Source of the DNA: Thermosynechococcus vestitus BP-1
GTDB lineage: Bacteria > Cyanobacteriota > Cyanobacteriia > Thermosynechococcales > Thermosynechococcaceae
Assembly (NCBI RefSeq): GCF_000011345.1
Contig: NC_004113.1
Span: 744,001 to 808,000 of the forward strand
DNA length: 64,000 bases
Reading direction: 5' to 3'
Position 1 is the stretch's first letter, and the number at the start of each line of letters is the position of its first letter. The translations under genes were made by a program, and so were the position numbers. Positions 30,032 to 38,409 of the stretch are shown piece by piece. The notes under the pieces were generated by a model that did not search any database, was not told the DNA's origin, and saw only the letters and a program-made list of their open reading frames with translations.

Positions 30032-32065
30032 TTGACTTTGGGCGCTTGGTTGGCAGTGTTGCAGTGGATCAGTGGCGGTAGTCGCAGCGGCAAAACCTAT
30101 GCACTGGTGAGGGAATTTGCCCAATGGGTTCAACAGAACACCTCAGTGATTCCCCGCGAGCGATCGCTCCTCTTTTTGACGGATACAGTGGAAGGCCGCC
30201 AAGCCATCCAAAGGGAAATTCAGTCGCAGTTGGGCAGTGGCTATCGGCCCTATATCGCCACGCCAGTGGGCTTCATGCAGCAGGAGGTGGAACTTTTTTG
30301 GCCGCTGCTGGTCGAGGCCAATGCTGTTCATCCTCACCCCCCCTTACATCTCAAACCAGAAACAGAGTTGATGTGGGCACAGCGGCTGTGGCAGCCTTGG
30401 CTGGAGAACAACACCTTTGCTGCCCTGGGTGAGAATTGTGAACCCCTCCGCTGCGCCGATCGCGCCACTCGCCACCTTCTGGATATTTTTCAACTCTGTG
30501 CTTTTGCCCGCCTCCGCCTGGATGATCTACCCCAACTCATTGGGGATCATCAGCTTGAGATGCCTTCAGAAACTGTGGGGGCGATCGTCACCGCCCTAAA
30601 ACAGTGGCAAAGGTGGTGTACTGACCACAGCCTTCTCACCTATGGCATTACCACCGATTTATTTGGCCGCGTTCTCCTTGACCATCCCCGTTACCAAGCT
30701 TCCTTGGGGCAGCGGTTTCAGTGTCTCCTGGCCGACAACACCCATAACTATCCCGCGGTGATGGCAGACTTGATCACCCGCTTGAACCAACAGGGGATCA
30801 AGATTGTCCTTAGCCACCAACCCATTAGCGCCGTCCGTCTGGGGCTTGGCGCCGATCCCGATGCCTTTCTCCCTCTGCAAAACCAAGCTACGGTGACGGA
30901 GTTAAGCCACTGTCCAGAAACGATTTTCGGTAAAACTAATCTACGGGTCGCCATTCAAGAACGCCTGGGCACGCCCCAATTGACGCTGCCTCAAACCATT
31001 ACCGCGATTCAAACCACTTCGCGGATGCAATTGTTACAGGAAGTTGTGGAAACGATTGCCACTGCCGTGGAGCAGGGGGTAGTGCAGCCAGCAGAGATTG
31101 CCATTCTTGCCCCCGGTGTAGATAGTATTGCCCGCTATGTCCTCAGTAGTGAACTCGAAAAACGGGGGGTTCCCCTTGTGATCCTGAATGAGCAACGCCC
31201 CTTGATTCAATCCCCCCATGTGCGTGCCCTTTTGACGCTGTTGCTGTTCGTTTATCCACGAACAGGAATCATCCCAGAGGCAACGGCGGTTGCGGAGATG
31301 CTAACGGTTTTGCTGCCGCGAGAGATTGACGCCGTGCGGGCAGGCCTGCTCTCTTGCTATTGTTTTCAGCCGGGGCTGGAGCAAGCTGAGCTGCTACCGT
31401 ACACCCACTATAGCCACTGGGATCGCTTTGGCTATCGTGCCACGGCAGCCTATGAGACGTTGCGACAGTGGCTGAGTACACTAGATGCCAGCCAGATGCC
31501 GGTGTATCTCCTGGAGGCGGCAATTCAACGCTATCTCTGGCCGCAACACCTAACAGCCAGTGAGTTGGCCCCCCTGCGATCGCTCCTTGAGGGCACGGCT
31601 GCCTACTGGCAAATTTATGATCACCTCCCAGGGCAGCGAGCCACACCAACAGCTGAGCGGCTGCGGGAATGGATTTACCTGCTGCGGCGGGGAACGGTGA
31701 CCGCAGATCCAGCGCCTCCCCTGCGGCAGCCCCAAGGGGTCTTACTGGCGACAACGTTTCAATATCGCAGCGCTCAACTCGCCCATCCCTGGCATTTTTG
31801 GTTAGATGCTGGTAGTCCACGTTGGCAGGATGGCGGCTTGCAATGTCTCTGGCAGGCACCCATGTTTTTGCGGCAGGGGTCGGCGAGTCCCAGGGCACGG
31901 GTCTGGCAATTGGAGTCAGAACGTTTGGAGCATTTACTGGTGGATTTATGTGCGCGGGTGAGCGATCGCCTATTCCTTTGCCACAGTGACTTGGCAGCCA
32001 ATGGCAGGGAGCAGGAAGGCCCCCTGAGTCCTTGGGTGGATCTGGCGGTGGGCGATCGCCCGTAG
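30032..32065 (+). CDS. Divergent UvrD/AddB-like (superfamily 1) protein
   Basis: The 677-residue protein has a Walker A-type loop near its start (ISGGSRSGKTYALVREFA). A region like the UvrD/AddB motor core follows, including LLADNTHNYPAVMADLI where other members have a VDE(F/Y)Q(D/H) Walker B. Further on are an EIAILAPGVDSIARYV segment (like UvrD motif IV) and a late DRLFLCHSDLAAN segment (like motif VI surroundings). There is no nuclease domain like that of AddB. The start may be TTG at 30032 or GTG at 30056 (MLQWISGGSRSGKT). Function is inferred as a recombination or repair-associated ATP-binding protein. It is divergent from pcxA and lies before metG. Confidence 0.55.
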   Translation: MTLGAWLAVLQWISGGSRSGKTYALVREFAQWVQQNTSVIPRERSLLFLTDTVEGRQAIQREIQSQLGSGYRPYIATPVGFMQQEVELFWPLLVEANAVHPHPPLHLKPETELMWAQRLWQPWLENNTFAALGENCEPLRCADRATRHLLDIFQLCAFARLRLDDLPQLIGDHQLEMPSETVGAIVTALKQWQRWCTDHSLLTYGITTDLFGRVLLDHPRYQASLGQRFQCLLADNTHNYPAVMADLITRLNQQGIKIVLSHQPISAVRLGLGADPDAFLPLQNQATVTELSHCPETIFGKTNLRVAIQERLGTPQLTLPQTITAIQTTSRMQLLQEVVETIATAVEQGVVQPAEIAILAPGVDSIARYVLSSELEKRGVPLVILNEQRPLIQSPHVRALLTLLLFVYPRTGIIPEATAVAEMLTVLLPREIDAVRAGLLSCYCFQPGLEQAELLPYTHYSHWDRFGYRATAAYETLRQWLSTLDASQMPVYLLEAAIQRYLWPQHLTASELAPLRSLLEGTAAYWQIYDHLPGQRATPTAERLREWIYLLRRGTVTADPAPPLRQPQGVLLATTFQYRSAQLAHPWHFWLDAGSPRWQDGGLQCLWQAPMFLRQGSASPRARVWQLESERLEHLLVDLCARVSDRLFLCHSDLAANGREQEGPLSPWVDLAVGDRP

Positions 32066-32129
32066 GCGGTTCCTAATGGCACTATGATAAATAACGCAAT
32101 TTCCTCGACTTCCTAGGGAGAAACACTGC

Positions 32130-33719
32130 TTGTCACCGCACTTTTCACTGACGACCCCCCTGTACTACGTCAATGCCCTTCCCCACATTGGCAGTGCCTA
32201 CACGACTATTGCTGCCGATGTTCTTGCTCGCTTTTATCGTTTGCAGGGCTATCAGGTGCGGTTCATTACCGGTACCGATGAGCATGGCCAAAAAATTGAG
32301 CGCACAGCACAACAACGGGGTCTCAGTCCCCAAGCCCACTGCGATGAAATTGCCGCTGGTTTCCAAGCCCTCTGGCAACAACTGAATATCCACTACGATC
32401 GCTTTAGCCGCACCACCAGTCCTCGCCACCACGCCATTGTCAACGAGTTTTTCCAGCGGGTTTGGGACAACGGCGACATTTATCTAGGTCAGCAGCAGGG
32501 TTGGTACTGTGTCGAGTGTGAAGAATTCAAGGAAGAACGGGAACTGCTTGAGGGTCGGCGCTGCCCAATCCATGTGAATCGGACGGTGGAATGGCGAGAC
32601 GAGCGCAACTACTTTTTCCGCCTCTCGAAATATCAGCAGGCGCTCCTAGACCACTACGCTGAACATCCTGACTTTGTTCAGCCCCCCAGCCGTCGCAATG
32701 AGGTGCTGAGTTTTATTGAGCGAGGGCTTCAGGACTTTTCCATTTCGCGGGTGAATCTGGCTTGGGGGTTTCCCGTGCCCACGGATCCGGAGCAGACCCT
32801 CTACGTCTGGTTTGATGCCCTCTTGGGCTATGTCACTGCTCTCTTGGAACCAGAAGATGAGCCGACCTTGGCCAATGCCCTCAAAACCTGGTGGCCCATT
32901 AACCTGCACATTATTGGTAAGGATATTCTCCGCTTCCATGGAATCTCTTGGCCAGCAATGTTGATGTCGGCGGGCTTGCCCCTACCAGAACAAATTTTTG
33001 TCCATGGCTTTCTAACCAAGGATGGTCAAAAAATGGGCAAAAGTCTGGGGAATACCCTTGATCCCTTTGCCTTGGTGGCGCAATACGGTGCCGATGCAGT
33101 GCGCTACTACTTCATGAAAGAAGTGGAGTTTGGCCGCGATGGCGACTTTAGTGAGACCCGCTTTGTGACTATTCTCAATGCGGATCTGGCCAATGATCTG
33201 GGGAATTTGCTCAATCGCACCCTAAAAATGGCTTGGAAATACACCGATGGGAAGGTACCCAATGTCCAAGGGGCAGCGATTCCGCGAGAGCATCCACTGC
33301 GGCAACTGGCAGAGCACCTCAGCCAAACCTATGGCCAAGGGTATCGGCAACTAGCCTTCCATGAGGTCTGTCAACAGGCCCTGACCCTGGCCAGGGCAGG
33401 GAATAAGTTCCTTGATGAAGAGGCACCGTGGAAACGCTATAGGGCAGGAGAAACCGCAGCGGTGGCGGAGATTCTGTACTGTGTATTGGAGTCAGTGCGC
33501 CTTGTGGCCTATGTGCTTGCCCCGATTATCCCCCAACTGAGTGAGGCCATCTATGGGCAGTTGGGCTATAGTATTAGATTTAACGGATCAATTGCCCCAG
33601 ACCTTTTGGGCGATCGCCAAGCCCAGTGGGGTGTTTTACCTGCGTCACAACCTCTGGCCAATCCAGAGCCGATTTTCCAAAAACTGTTGCTGCCTGCAAC
33701 TGTCGCCGATTCCCCTTGA
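32130..33719 (+). CDS. metG: Methionyl-tRNA synthetase
   Basis: MetG charges tRNA-Met for initiation and elongation. The 529 residues begin at a TTG (32130) after AGGGAGAAAC; no better start is seen. The class I signatures are a HIGH-like HIGS in NALPHIGSAYTTIAADVL and KMGKS (a KMSKS variant) in GQKMGKSLGNTLDP. The zinc-binding region is WYCVECEEFKEE with a later CPIH. The C-terminal EMAP-like dimer domain of longer MetG proteins is absent, as in several cyanobacteria. The next gene begins about 65 bp downstream. Confidence 0.97.
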   Translation: MSPHFSLTTPLYYVNALPHIGSAYTTIAADVLARFYRLQGYQVRFITGTDEHGQKIERTAQQRGLSPQAHCDEIAAGFQALWQQLNIHYDRFSRTTSPRHHAIVNEFFQRVWDNGDIYLGQQQGWYCVECEEFKEERELLEGRRCPIHVNRTVEWRDERNYFFRLSKYQQALLDHYAEHPDFVQPPSRRNEVLSFIERGLQDFSISRVNLAWGFPVPTDPEQTLYVWFDALLGYVTALLEPEDEPTLANALKTWWPINLHIIGKDILRFHGISWPAMLMSAGLPLPEQIFVHGFLTKDGQKMGKSLGNTLDPFALVAQYGADAVRYYFMKEVEFGRDGDFSETRFVTILNADLANDLGNLLNRTLKMAWKYTDGKVPNVQGAAIPREHPLRQLAEHLSQTYGQGYRQLAFHEVCQQALTLARAGNKFLDEEAPWKRYRAGETAAVAEILYCVLESVRLVAYVLAPIIPQLSEAIYGQLGYSIRFNGSIAPDLLGDRQAQWGVLPASQPLANPEPIFQKLLLPATVADSP

Positions 33720-33784
33720 CGCGCGATACCCTAGAGGTATGACTTCATATTTCGATAACACACTTTTTTTGAGATGATTTCTGC

Positions 33785-34468
33785 ATGGTTACACCTTCGT
33801 CTTCAGTTATTTACACGCCAGAACAGGTGTTACAAAACCGTGGGCGCGTTGCCATCTTTATTGATGGCTCCAACCTATTCTATGCAGCGCTGCAACTGGG
33901 CATTGAAATTGACTATTCAAAACTCCTCTGCCACTTGACCCAAGGCTCCCGTCTCTTTCGCTCCTTCTTCTACACGGGGGTTGACCCCACCAATGAAAAA
34001 CAGCAGGGGTTTCTGCTGTGGATGCGCCGCAACGGCTATCGTGTCGTCTCCAAGGAACTCGTCCAACTGCCGGACGGCTCTAAAAAGGCGAACCTTGACG
34101 TCGAAATTGCCGTGGATATGATGGCCCTGGTGGGTTGCTATGATACTGCCATCTTGGTCAGCGGTGATGGGGACTTGGCCTATGCCGTGGATGCGGTGAG
34201 TTACCGAGGGGCAAGGGTCGAGGTGGTGAGCCTGCGATCGATGACCAGCGATAGCCTAATTAACGTTGCCGATCGCTACATCGATCTAGAGAGCATTCGC
34301 GAAGAAATCCAAAAAGCACCCCGACCAACCTACACCTACCGTCCTATGACTGGTAGCTTGACGCCACCTCCCATTGTTACTCCCCATTGGGAGCAAGCCG
34401 AAAGGAAGGAGGAAGCTGCCGGCAATGAGTCACCCGATAGCCTAGATAGTGCCGTCACGAGTTTATGA
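33785..34468 (+). CDS. LabA-like NYN-domain protein with IS-derived C-terminus
   Basis: The protein has 227 residues. The NYN (PIN-like) domain has acidic motifs AIFIDGSNLFYA (about 23-34), DVEIAVDMMAL and SGDGDLAYAVDAV, which would bind metal in nucleases. It belongs to the LabA/DUF88 family. In Synechococcus elongatus LabA dampens KaiC-dependent output, although orthology here is not proven. The last seven residues (DSAVTSL) and the stop are supplied by the left end of an IS element inserted after codon 220. Joining the flanks with one TA restores a tail ENLDNNASA and a stop at 35316-35318. The domain itself is untouched, so the protein is probably still active. Confidence 0.85.
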   Translation: MVTPSSSVIYTPEQVLQNRGRVAIFIDGSNLFYAALQLGIEIDYSKLLCHLTQGSRLFRSFFYTGVDPTNEKQQGFLLWMRRNGYRVVSKELVQLPDGSKKANLDVEIAVDMMALVGCYDTAILVSGDGDLAYAVDAVSYRGARVEVVSLRSMTSDSLINVADRYIDLESIREEIQKAPRPTYTYRPMTGSLTPPPIVTPHWEQAERKEEAAGNESPDSLDSAVTSL

Positions 34469-35286
34469 GATACTGAGCGTGTGTCTGGACTGTATTATAG
34501 GACCGTGCCATGAGGACACCTGACTACCGTCGCCACGATATTTCCGACCGGGTTTGGGAGCGGTTGGAACCGCATCTACCTGGACGCCGAGGGAGCTGGG
34601 GGGGTGTGGCGAAAGACAACCGGCAGTTCATCAATGCGGTGTTCTGGATACTGCGCACCGGCGCCCCTTGGCGGGATTTACCCCCGGAGTACGGAGATTG
34701 GAAGAACGTGCATCGAAGGTTCTGCCGCTGGCGAGACAAAGGCGTGTGGGAAAAGGTCCTTGAGCAGTTGATCGACGAGCCCGATTACGAATGGTTGATC
34801 ATCGATGCTACTCATGTCAAAGTCCACCCTCATGCCACAGGGGCCAAAGGCGGCAACCAAGACATGGGCCGTACAAAAGGGGGCTCAATACCAAGATACA
34901 TCTGGCCGTGGATGCGCATGGTATGCCGCTGCGAATGGTTATCACAGCAGGTACCACTGCGGATTGTCGCCAAGCTGCAACCTTGATCGAAGGAATCGAT
35001 GCAAAGTACCTGTTGGCGGACAAAGGCTACGACAGTGATGCCCTCATCGCCCAAGCCAAAGAGCATGGGATGCAGCCTGTCATCCCTTCGCGCAGACATC
35101 GCAGACAGCGACGTGAATGCGACAAGCAGTTGTATCGGCTTCGTCATCTGGTTGAGAATGCTTTTTTGCATCTCAAGCGTTGGCGAGGTATTGCCACGCG
35201 ATACGCCAAAAATACGGCTTCTTTCCTTGCTGCTGTGCACATCCGTTGTATCGCCATTTGGGCATCAATCTCGTGACGACAGTATC
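34445..35286 (+). mobile_element. IS5-family insertion sequence (IS427-like), copy 1
   Basis: The 842-bp element is bounded by imperfect inverted repeats: left GATAGTGCCGTCACGAG and right (complement) GATACTGTCGTCACGAG, 15 of 17 matching. It is flanked by a TA target duplication at 34443-34444 and 35287-35288 within a CTAG-like site. It carries one transposase in two frames. Copy 2 at 59943-60784 reads identically as far as I can compare. The HIP1 octamer, frequent in neighbouring genes, is absent, which fits a recent arrival. It sits at the end of the LabA-like gene and just before lptC. Confidence 0.93.
34510..35276 (+). CDS. IS5-family transposase, two frames joined by -1 frameshift (copy 1)
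   Basis: The first frame starts at ATG 34510 (MRTPDYRRHDISDRVWERLE, a DUF4096-type start) and continues to GRTKGG. The second frame carries LNTKIHLAVDAHG onward to the TGA at 35274-35276. A slip of -1 on A-AAA-GGG (34875-34881) joins them as TKGG then LNTKIHL, giving about 255 residues in all. Catalytic DDE residues are visible: the Asp in LIIDATHVKVHP, the Asp in LADKGYDSD, and the Glu in a Y-x2-R-x3-E-x6-K signature (YRLRHLVENAFLHLK). Without the slip, the first frame ends at 34986 with 158 residues. The element may still be active. Confidence 0.9.
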
Positions 35287-35304
35287 TAGAGAACCTAGAC
35301 AACA

Positions 35305-36534
35305 ATGCCTCTGCCTAGACCCCTCTTCCTCCTTTGCCTTGTACTCGCCTTGGCAGGCTGTGGCTGGGTGGATCAATGGGTGGGGGAGGAGTCATCTCCA
35401 GAACCAGAAATCACGGGTGATGTCAAGCTGCAACATCTGACCCTGCGGCAAACCAACGCTAAAGGCCAACTCCTCTGGTTGTTGCAGGCGGCCGGGGCGC
35501 GCTATCGCGATGACGATCGCCAGCAATTGGAGATTCAAAATCTAACCGGGGAATTAAAGGCAGAGGGTAAAACCACCTACAAGGTGCAGGCCAAGGCAGT
35601 CAATGTGCGGCAGCGGGAGGGCCAACTTTGGGTTGAAGGTCGCACCACCGTCACTGATCTGCAGCAAAAGGGGACGATTATTGCCGATCAATTGGTTTGG
35701 CAGGGCGATCGCGGGGTACTCATTGCCCAGAAAAACCTGCAGGCCCGCTATCCCCAAGTGACCGTGACGGCTAAGCGCCTCGAAGCCGATAGCCAACGTC
35801 AAGAACTGCGGGCCCTCGATACCGTTCAGGTGAGCGCGGCCGCCAAGGAGGCCAAGGATTTGCGGCTCAAGACAGAAAGTTTAGTGTGGCAGCAGCAGAC
35901 CAATCGACTGTTGGCAGGGGTGATCGGTCAAGGGGGGGTCACAGTCGTCGCTGTGGCGGGCGATCGCCAAGGGCAGCGGCTGCAAGCCCAAAGGGCCATC
36001 TGGTCAATTAGCGATCAACGAGTCACGCTGGAGGGGGATGTCCGAGTGCAGCTTCCTAACCCTGCTCTACGCATTGCAGGAGAAACGGTGCACTGGTTAA
36101 TTCCCCAACAGCAATTGGTGAGCGATCGCCCCCTGCGGGTCAGCTATCCCAGCCAAGGCATTGAAGGGCAGGCCAATCGTGGTGTCTTCCTGATTGCTGA
36201 AAAGCGCGCCATCTTTGACAATGTCCAAATCAATAGCCAACCGCAACAGTCACAACTGCGTGCCCAACGCCTCAATTGGTGGATTCCCCAACAGCGGCTA
36301 GAAGCTCGCGGTCAGGTGGACATCCAGCGCCCTAATGCCCAACTACGCACAGCTCAACTGATTTGGCGGATTCCCCAGCAGGAAGTTGAAGCCCAAGGGG
36401 GAGTCTTTTACCGCCAGAGCAATCCCCACATTCAAGTTCAGGGCCAGCGGGCAAAAGGGTGGCTTGATCGCCAAGAGGTGATAGTGAGTGGCAATGTTCA
36501 GAGCAAAGTGCCGTTGCTAGTGCGCCTTCCCTAG
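35305..36534 (+). CDS. lptC: LPS export protein LptC, long cyanobacterial form
   Basis: LptC links the inner-membrane LptBFG exporter to the periplasmic LptA bridge that carries lipopolysaccharide to the outer membrane. The 409 residues begin with a lipoprotein signal peptide (LFLLCLVLALAGCGW) whose lipobox is LAGC, with Cys19 as the likely lipidation site. Family features then follow (LRQTNAKGQLLWLLQAAGA). The beta-jellyroll region is repeated through the protein (for example LRIAGETVHWLIPQQQL and LRTAQLIWRIPQQEV), making it about twice the length of E. coli LptC. The ancestral LabA-like gene overlapped its start by 14 bp; the IS now separates them, so it may rely on a new promoter. Confidence 0.88.
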   Translation: MPLPRPLFLLCLVLALAGCGWVDQWVGEESSPEPEITGDVKLQHLTLRQTNAKGQLLWLLQAAGARYRDDDRQQLEIQNLTGELKAEGKTTYKVQAKAVNVRQREGQLWVEGRTTVTDLQQKGTIIADQLVWQGDRGVLIAQKNLQARYPQVTVTAKRLEADSQRQELRALDTVQVSAAAKEAKDLRLKTESLVWQQQTNRLLAGVIGQGGVTVVAVAGDRQGQRLQAQRAIWSISDQRVTLEGDVRVQLPNPALRIAGETVHWLIPQQQLVSDRPLRVSYPSQGIEGQANRGVFLIAEKRAIFDNVQINSQPQQSQLRAQRLNWWIPQQRLEARGQVDIQRPNAQLRTAQLIWRIPQQEVEAQGGVFYRQSNPHIQVQGQRAKGWLDRQEVIVSGNVQSKVPLLVRLP

Positions 36535-36561
36535 ACTGAATCCTAGAAATAACCAGTCCCT

Positions 36562-37155
36562 ATGAGTACCGCACCACTGCAAATTCTTGACTTGGGGGGT
36601 GACATTCTCCTTTTCCAGCGTTTAATTCCGGTTCATCACTGTCAGCAGGTGATTGCTACAGCTGAGAAGGTGGGGTTTGAGGATGCGCAAATTCTCATGG
36701 GGACAGTCGATCGCTCAGTGCGCGGCGGCAGTTTGCTCCGCTTTGATCCCCAAGACCCCCAACAGGCAATGGTGCGGCAGATGCTTCTCCAGGCCACGCA
36801 AACAATTCAAATCGTCCTCTACCAGCACTATGGAATTCGCTTTCCTGAAATTGAAAACTTCTCGGTCCTGCGCTATCGGGTGGGGGAGGGCTATCGCCGC
36901 CACGTGGACAACCTATTGCTGGGCAGTCGGCAAATGGAACTAGCCCAGGGAATCCCGACCCGGGATGTGAGTCTTGTCGGCTATCTCAATGAGGACTTCC
37001 AAGGGGGAGAAACCTATTTTGATCGCCAAGGGGTAAAGATCACCCCCCGAACCGGGGATATTGTTGTCTTTCCCGCCTACTACACCCATCCCCATGCCGC
37101 CTTGCCCGTGGTTCAGGGGACGAAATATGCCTTTGCCACTTGGTTATTCTATTGA
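36562..37155 (+). CDS. 2-oxoglutarate/Fe(II)-dependent oxygenase (prolyl 4-hydroxylase-like)
   Basis: The 197-residue protein has the double-stranded beta-helix core of P4H-like oxygenases. The iron-binding triad is visible as HVDN (His and Asp) and the later His in YYTHPHAALPV, with the 2-oxoglutarate-binding Lys in GTKYAFATW. Upstream features include VGEGYRRHVD and DFQGGETYFDRQG. The substrate is unknown; related enzymes hydroxylate prolines in proteins or small molecules. It starts 27 bp after lptC and ends about 30 bp before a membrane protein gene on the same strand. Confidence 0.88.
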   Translation: MSTAPLQILDLGGDILLFQRLIPVHHCQQVIATAEKVGFEDAQILMGTVDRSVRGGSLLRFDPQDPQQAMVRQMLLQATQTIQIVLYQHYGIRFPEIENFSVLRYRVGEGYRRHVDNLLLGSRQMELAQGIPTRDVSLVGYLNEDFQGGETYFDRQGVKITPRTGDIVVFPAYYTHPHAALPVVQGTKYAFATWLFY

Positions 37156-37186
37156 TGCATGATGATGACCCCTTGAGGCACCGACA

Positions 37187-37717
37187 ATGACTGAACCCCT
37201 CTGCTTCAAAACCTCGCCCCTGATTTCTGGAACACTCACTGCCCTCTATGGTGCACTCACGCTTCCCCTACCCTTTTTGGCGACCCAGACGGCGGCTCCC
37301 GTTTCACCCCGGCTGCTTTGGGGGGCGATCGCCCTCGGGGGTGTGTTCCTCTGGGGGGCGCTGAGTCAACGGGTAGAACTCGATGCTGTGGGAATCCGCC
37401 TCACCTATCCCCGTTGGGTTCCCCCCTTCCTGCGGCGGCAGTGGCAACTCACTTGGTCAGACATCCAAGGGCTTCAACCCCGTAGTACCAGCCAAGGGGG
37501 CTTGGTCTATTATCTGGTGACTGCCACAGGTCAGGGCTATCTTTTGCCCATGCGCGTGGCGGGGTTTGCCCAAATGATGCGTGCCATTGAAGCCCATACG
37601 GGATTGCCCACAGACATCATTAAGCCCCTGGCTCAACCTTGGATGTATGGTATTTTGGCTCTCTTGACGCTGCTCCTGGGAGCTGTTGATCTGTGGATTT
37701 TGACCACTGTGGGATAA
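37187..37717 (+). CDS. Conserved cyanobacterial membrane protein, PH-like
   Basis: The protein of 176 residues has an N-terminal pair of hydrophobic helices (about 12-32 and 43-60). A soluble stretch with a PH-domain-like pattern follows (RVELDAVGIRLTYPRWVPPF and then LTWSDIQGLQPR), and a final transmembrane helix lies near the C-terminus (WMYGILALLTLLLGAVDLWI). I do not recognise a named family. The neighbouring genes suggest an envelope or membrane role, but nothing specific can be claimed. Confidence 0.65.
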   Translation: MTEPLCFKTSPLISGTLTALYGALTLPLPFLATQTAAPVSPRLLWGAIALGGVFLWGALSQRVELDAVGIRLTYPRWVPPFLRRQWQLTWSDIQGLQPRSTSQGGLVYYLVTATGQGYLLPMRVAGFAQMMRAIEAHTGLPTDIIKPLAQPWMYGILALLTLLLGAVDLWILTTVG

Positions 37718-37742
37718 TGGGGACGTATTGATGTGCTGAGCA

Positions 37743-38201
37743 ATGACCATGGGTGCAAATCGGTTTGTGGGATATCTGCGGCGAGGCGTGGTGTGTCTGC
37801 TCCTGAGTGTCCTGTGCTGGTCAAGTCTTGCCACACTGCCGGCGATCGCTGGTATTCAAGTGCGGCTCTTTGACCTGAATTACCACAAATGTCCGCCAGA
37901 AATTGGTGAAGGTTCAGTCACACCCGGGGGTACCACCCTCAAGGCCAACTGCTACCTGATTACTGGTAAAGCAGAGAATAAATCCGGCAAAACGGTAGTA
38001 GATGCCGATGTCTTTGGCCGCATCTACGATGCCAATGGTAATCCAGTGTTGCAAAACCGCACTCGGGTCGGTGCAATTGATGTCATTCCACCCGGCATTA
38101 GCGAGTTTGAAATTCGCATTAGTGTACCCTACAACCAACCAGAGCCTTTGCACTTAGAACAATTTAAGGCCTCTGGCTTTACAGCAAAAGTACGCGGTTA
38201 A
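37743..38201 (+). CDS. Exported small protein, FxLYD-like fold
   Basis: The 152 residues start with a signal peptide (GVVCLLLSVLCWSSLATLPAIAG), with cleavage likely after AIAG near residue 37. The mature part is beta-rich, with a pattern GKAENKSGKTVVDADVFGRI and GAIDVIPPGISEFEIRISVP. This resembles the FxLYD type of secreted immunoglobulin-like domain that mediates binding to the cell surface. The start may be ATG at 37743 or 37749. A short hairpin without a T run lies after the stop (about 38209-38240). Function unknown. Confidence 0.6.
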   Translation: MTMGANRFVGYLRRGVVCLLLSVLCWSSLATLPAIAGIQVRLFDLNYHKCPPEIGEGSVTPGGTTLKANCYLITGKAENKSGKTVVDADVFGRIYDANGNPVLQNRTRVGAIDVIPPGISEFEIRISVPYNQPEPLHLEQFKASGFTAKVRG

Positions 38202-38409
38202 GCCACCCCGTCTCTCCTCAGAGTTGCACTGAGGGACAGAAATTGTGATACCCTAAAACGCTTGATACTCCCTTTTGGGGGGAACACTATTCCCTGTTAT
38301 TTCTAAACGTTGAGTCACTGCTGGCAAAGGCTCTCTGTTGCTATTGGCTGCACGTGAGTGTGCTGTCATCGTTGATAGACGGGTTCATCCTATAAAGGTT
38401 TGGGTTCAG

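Noticed and set aside
34830-35240. Minus-strand frame inside the IS element
   Set aside because: It overlaps both transposase frames and occurs equally in copy 2; no domain is visible.
38209-38240. Terminator after the FxLYD-like gene
   Set aside because: A CCTCAG/CTGAGG stem is present, but no T run follows it.
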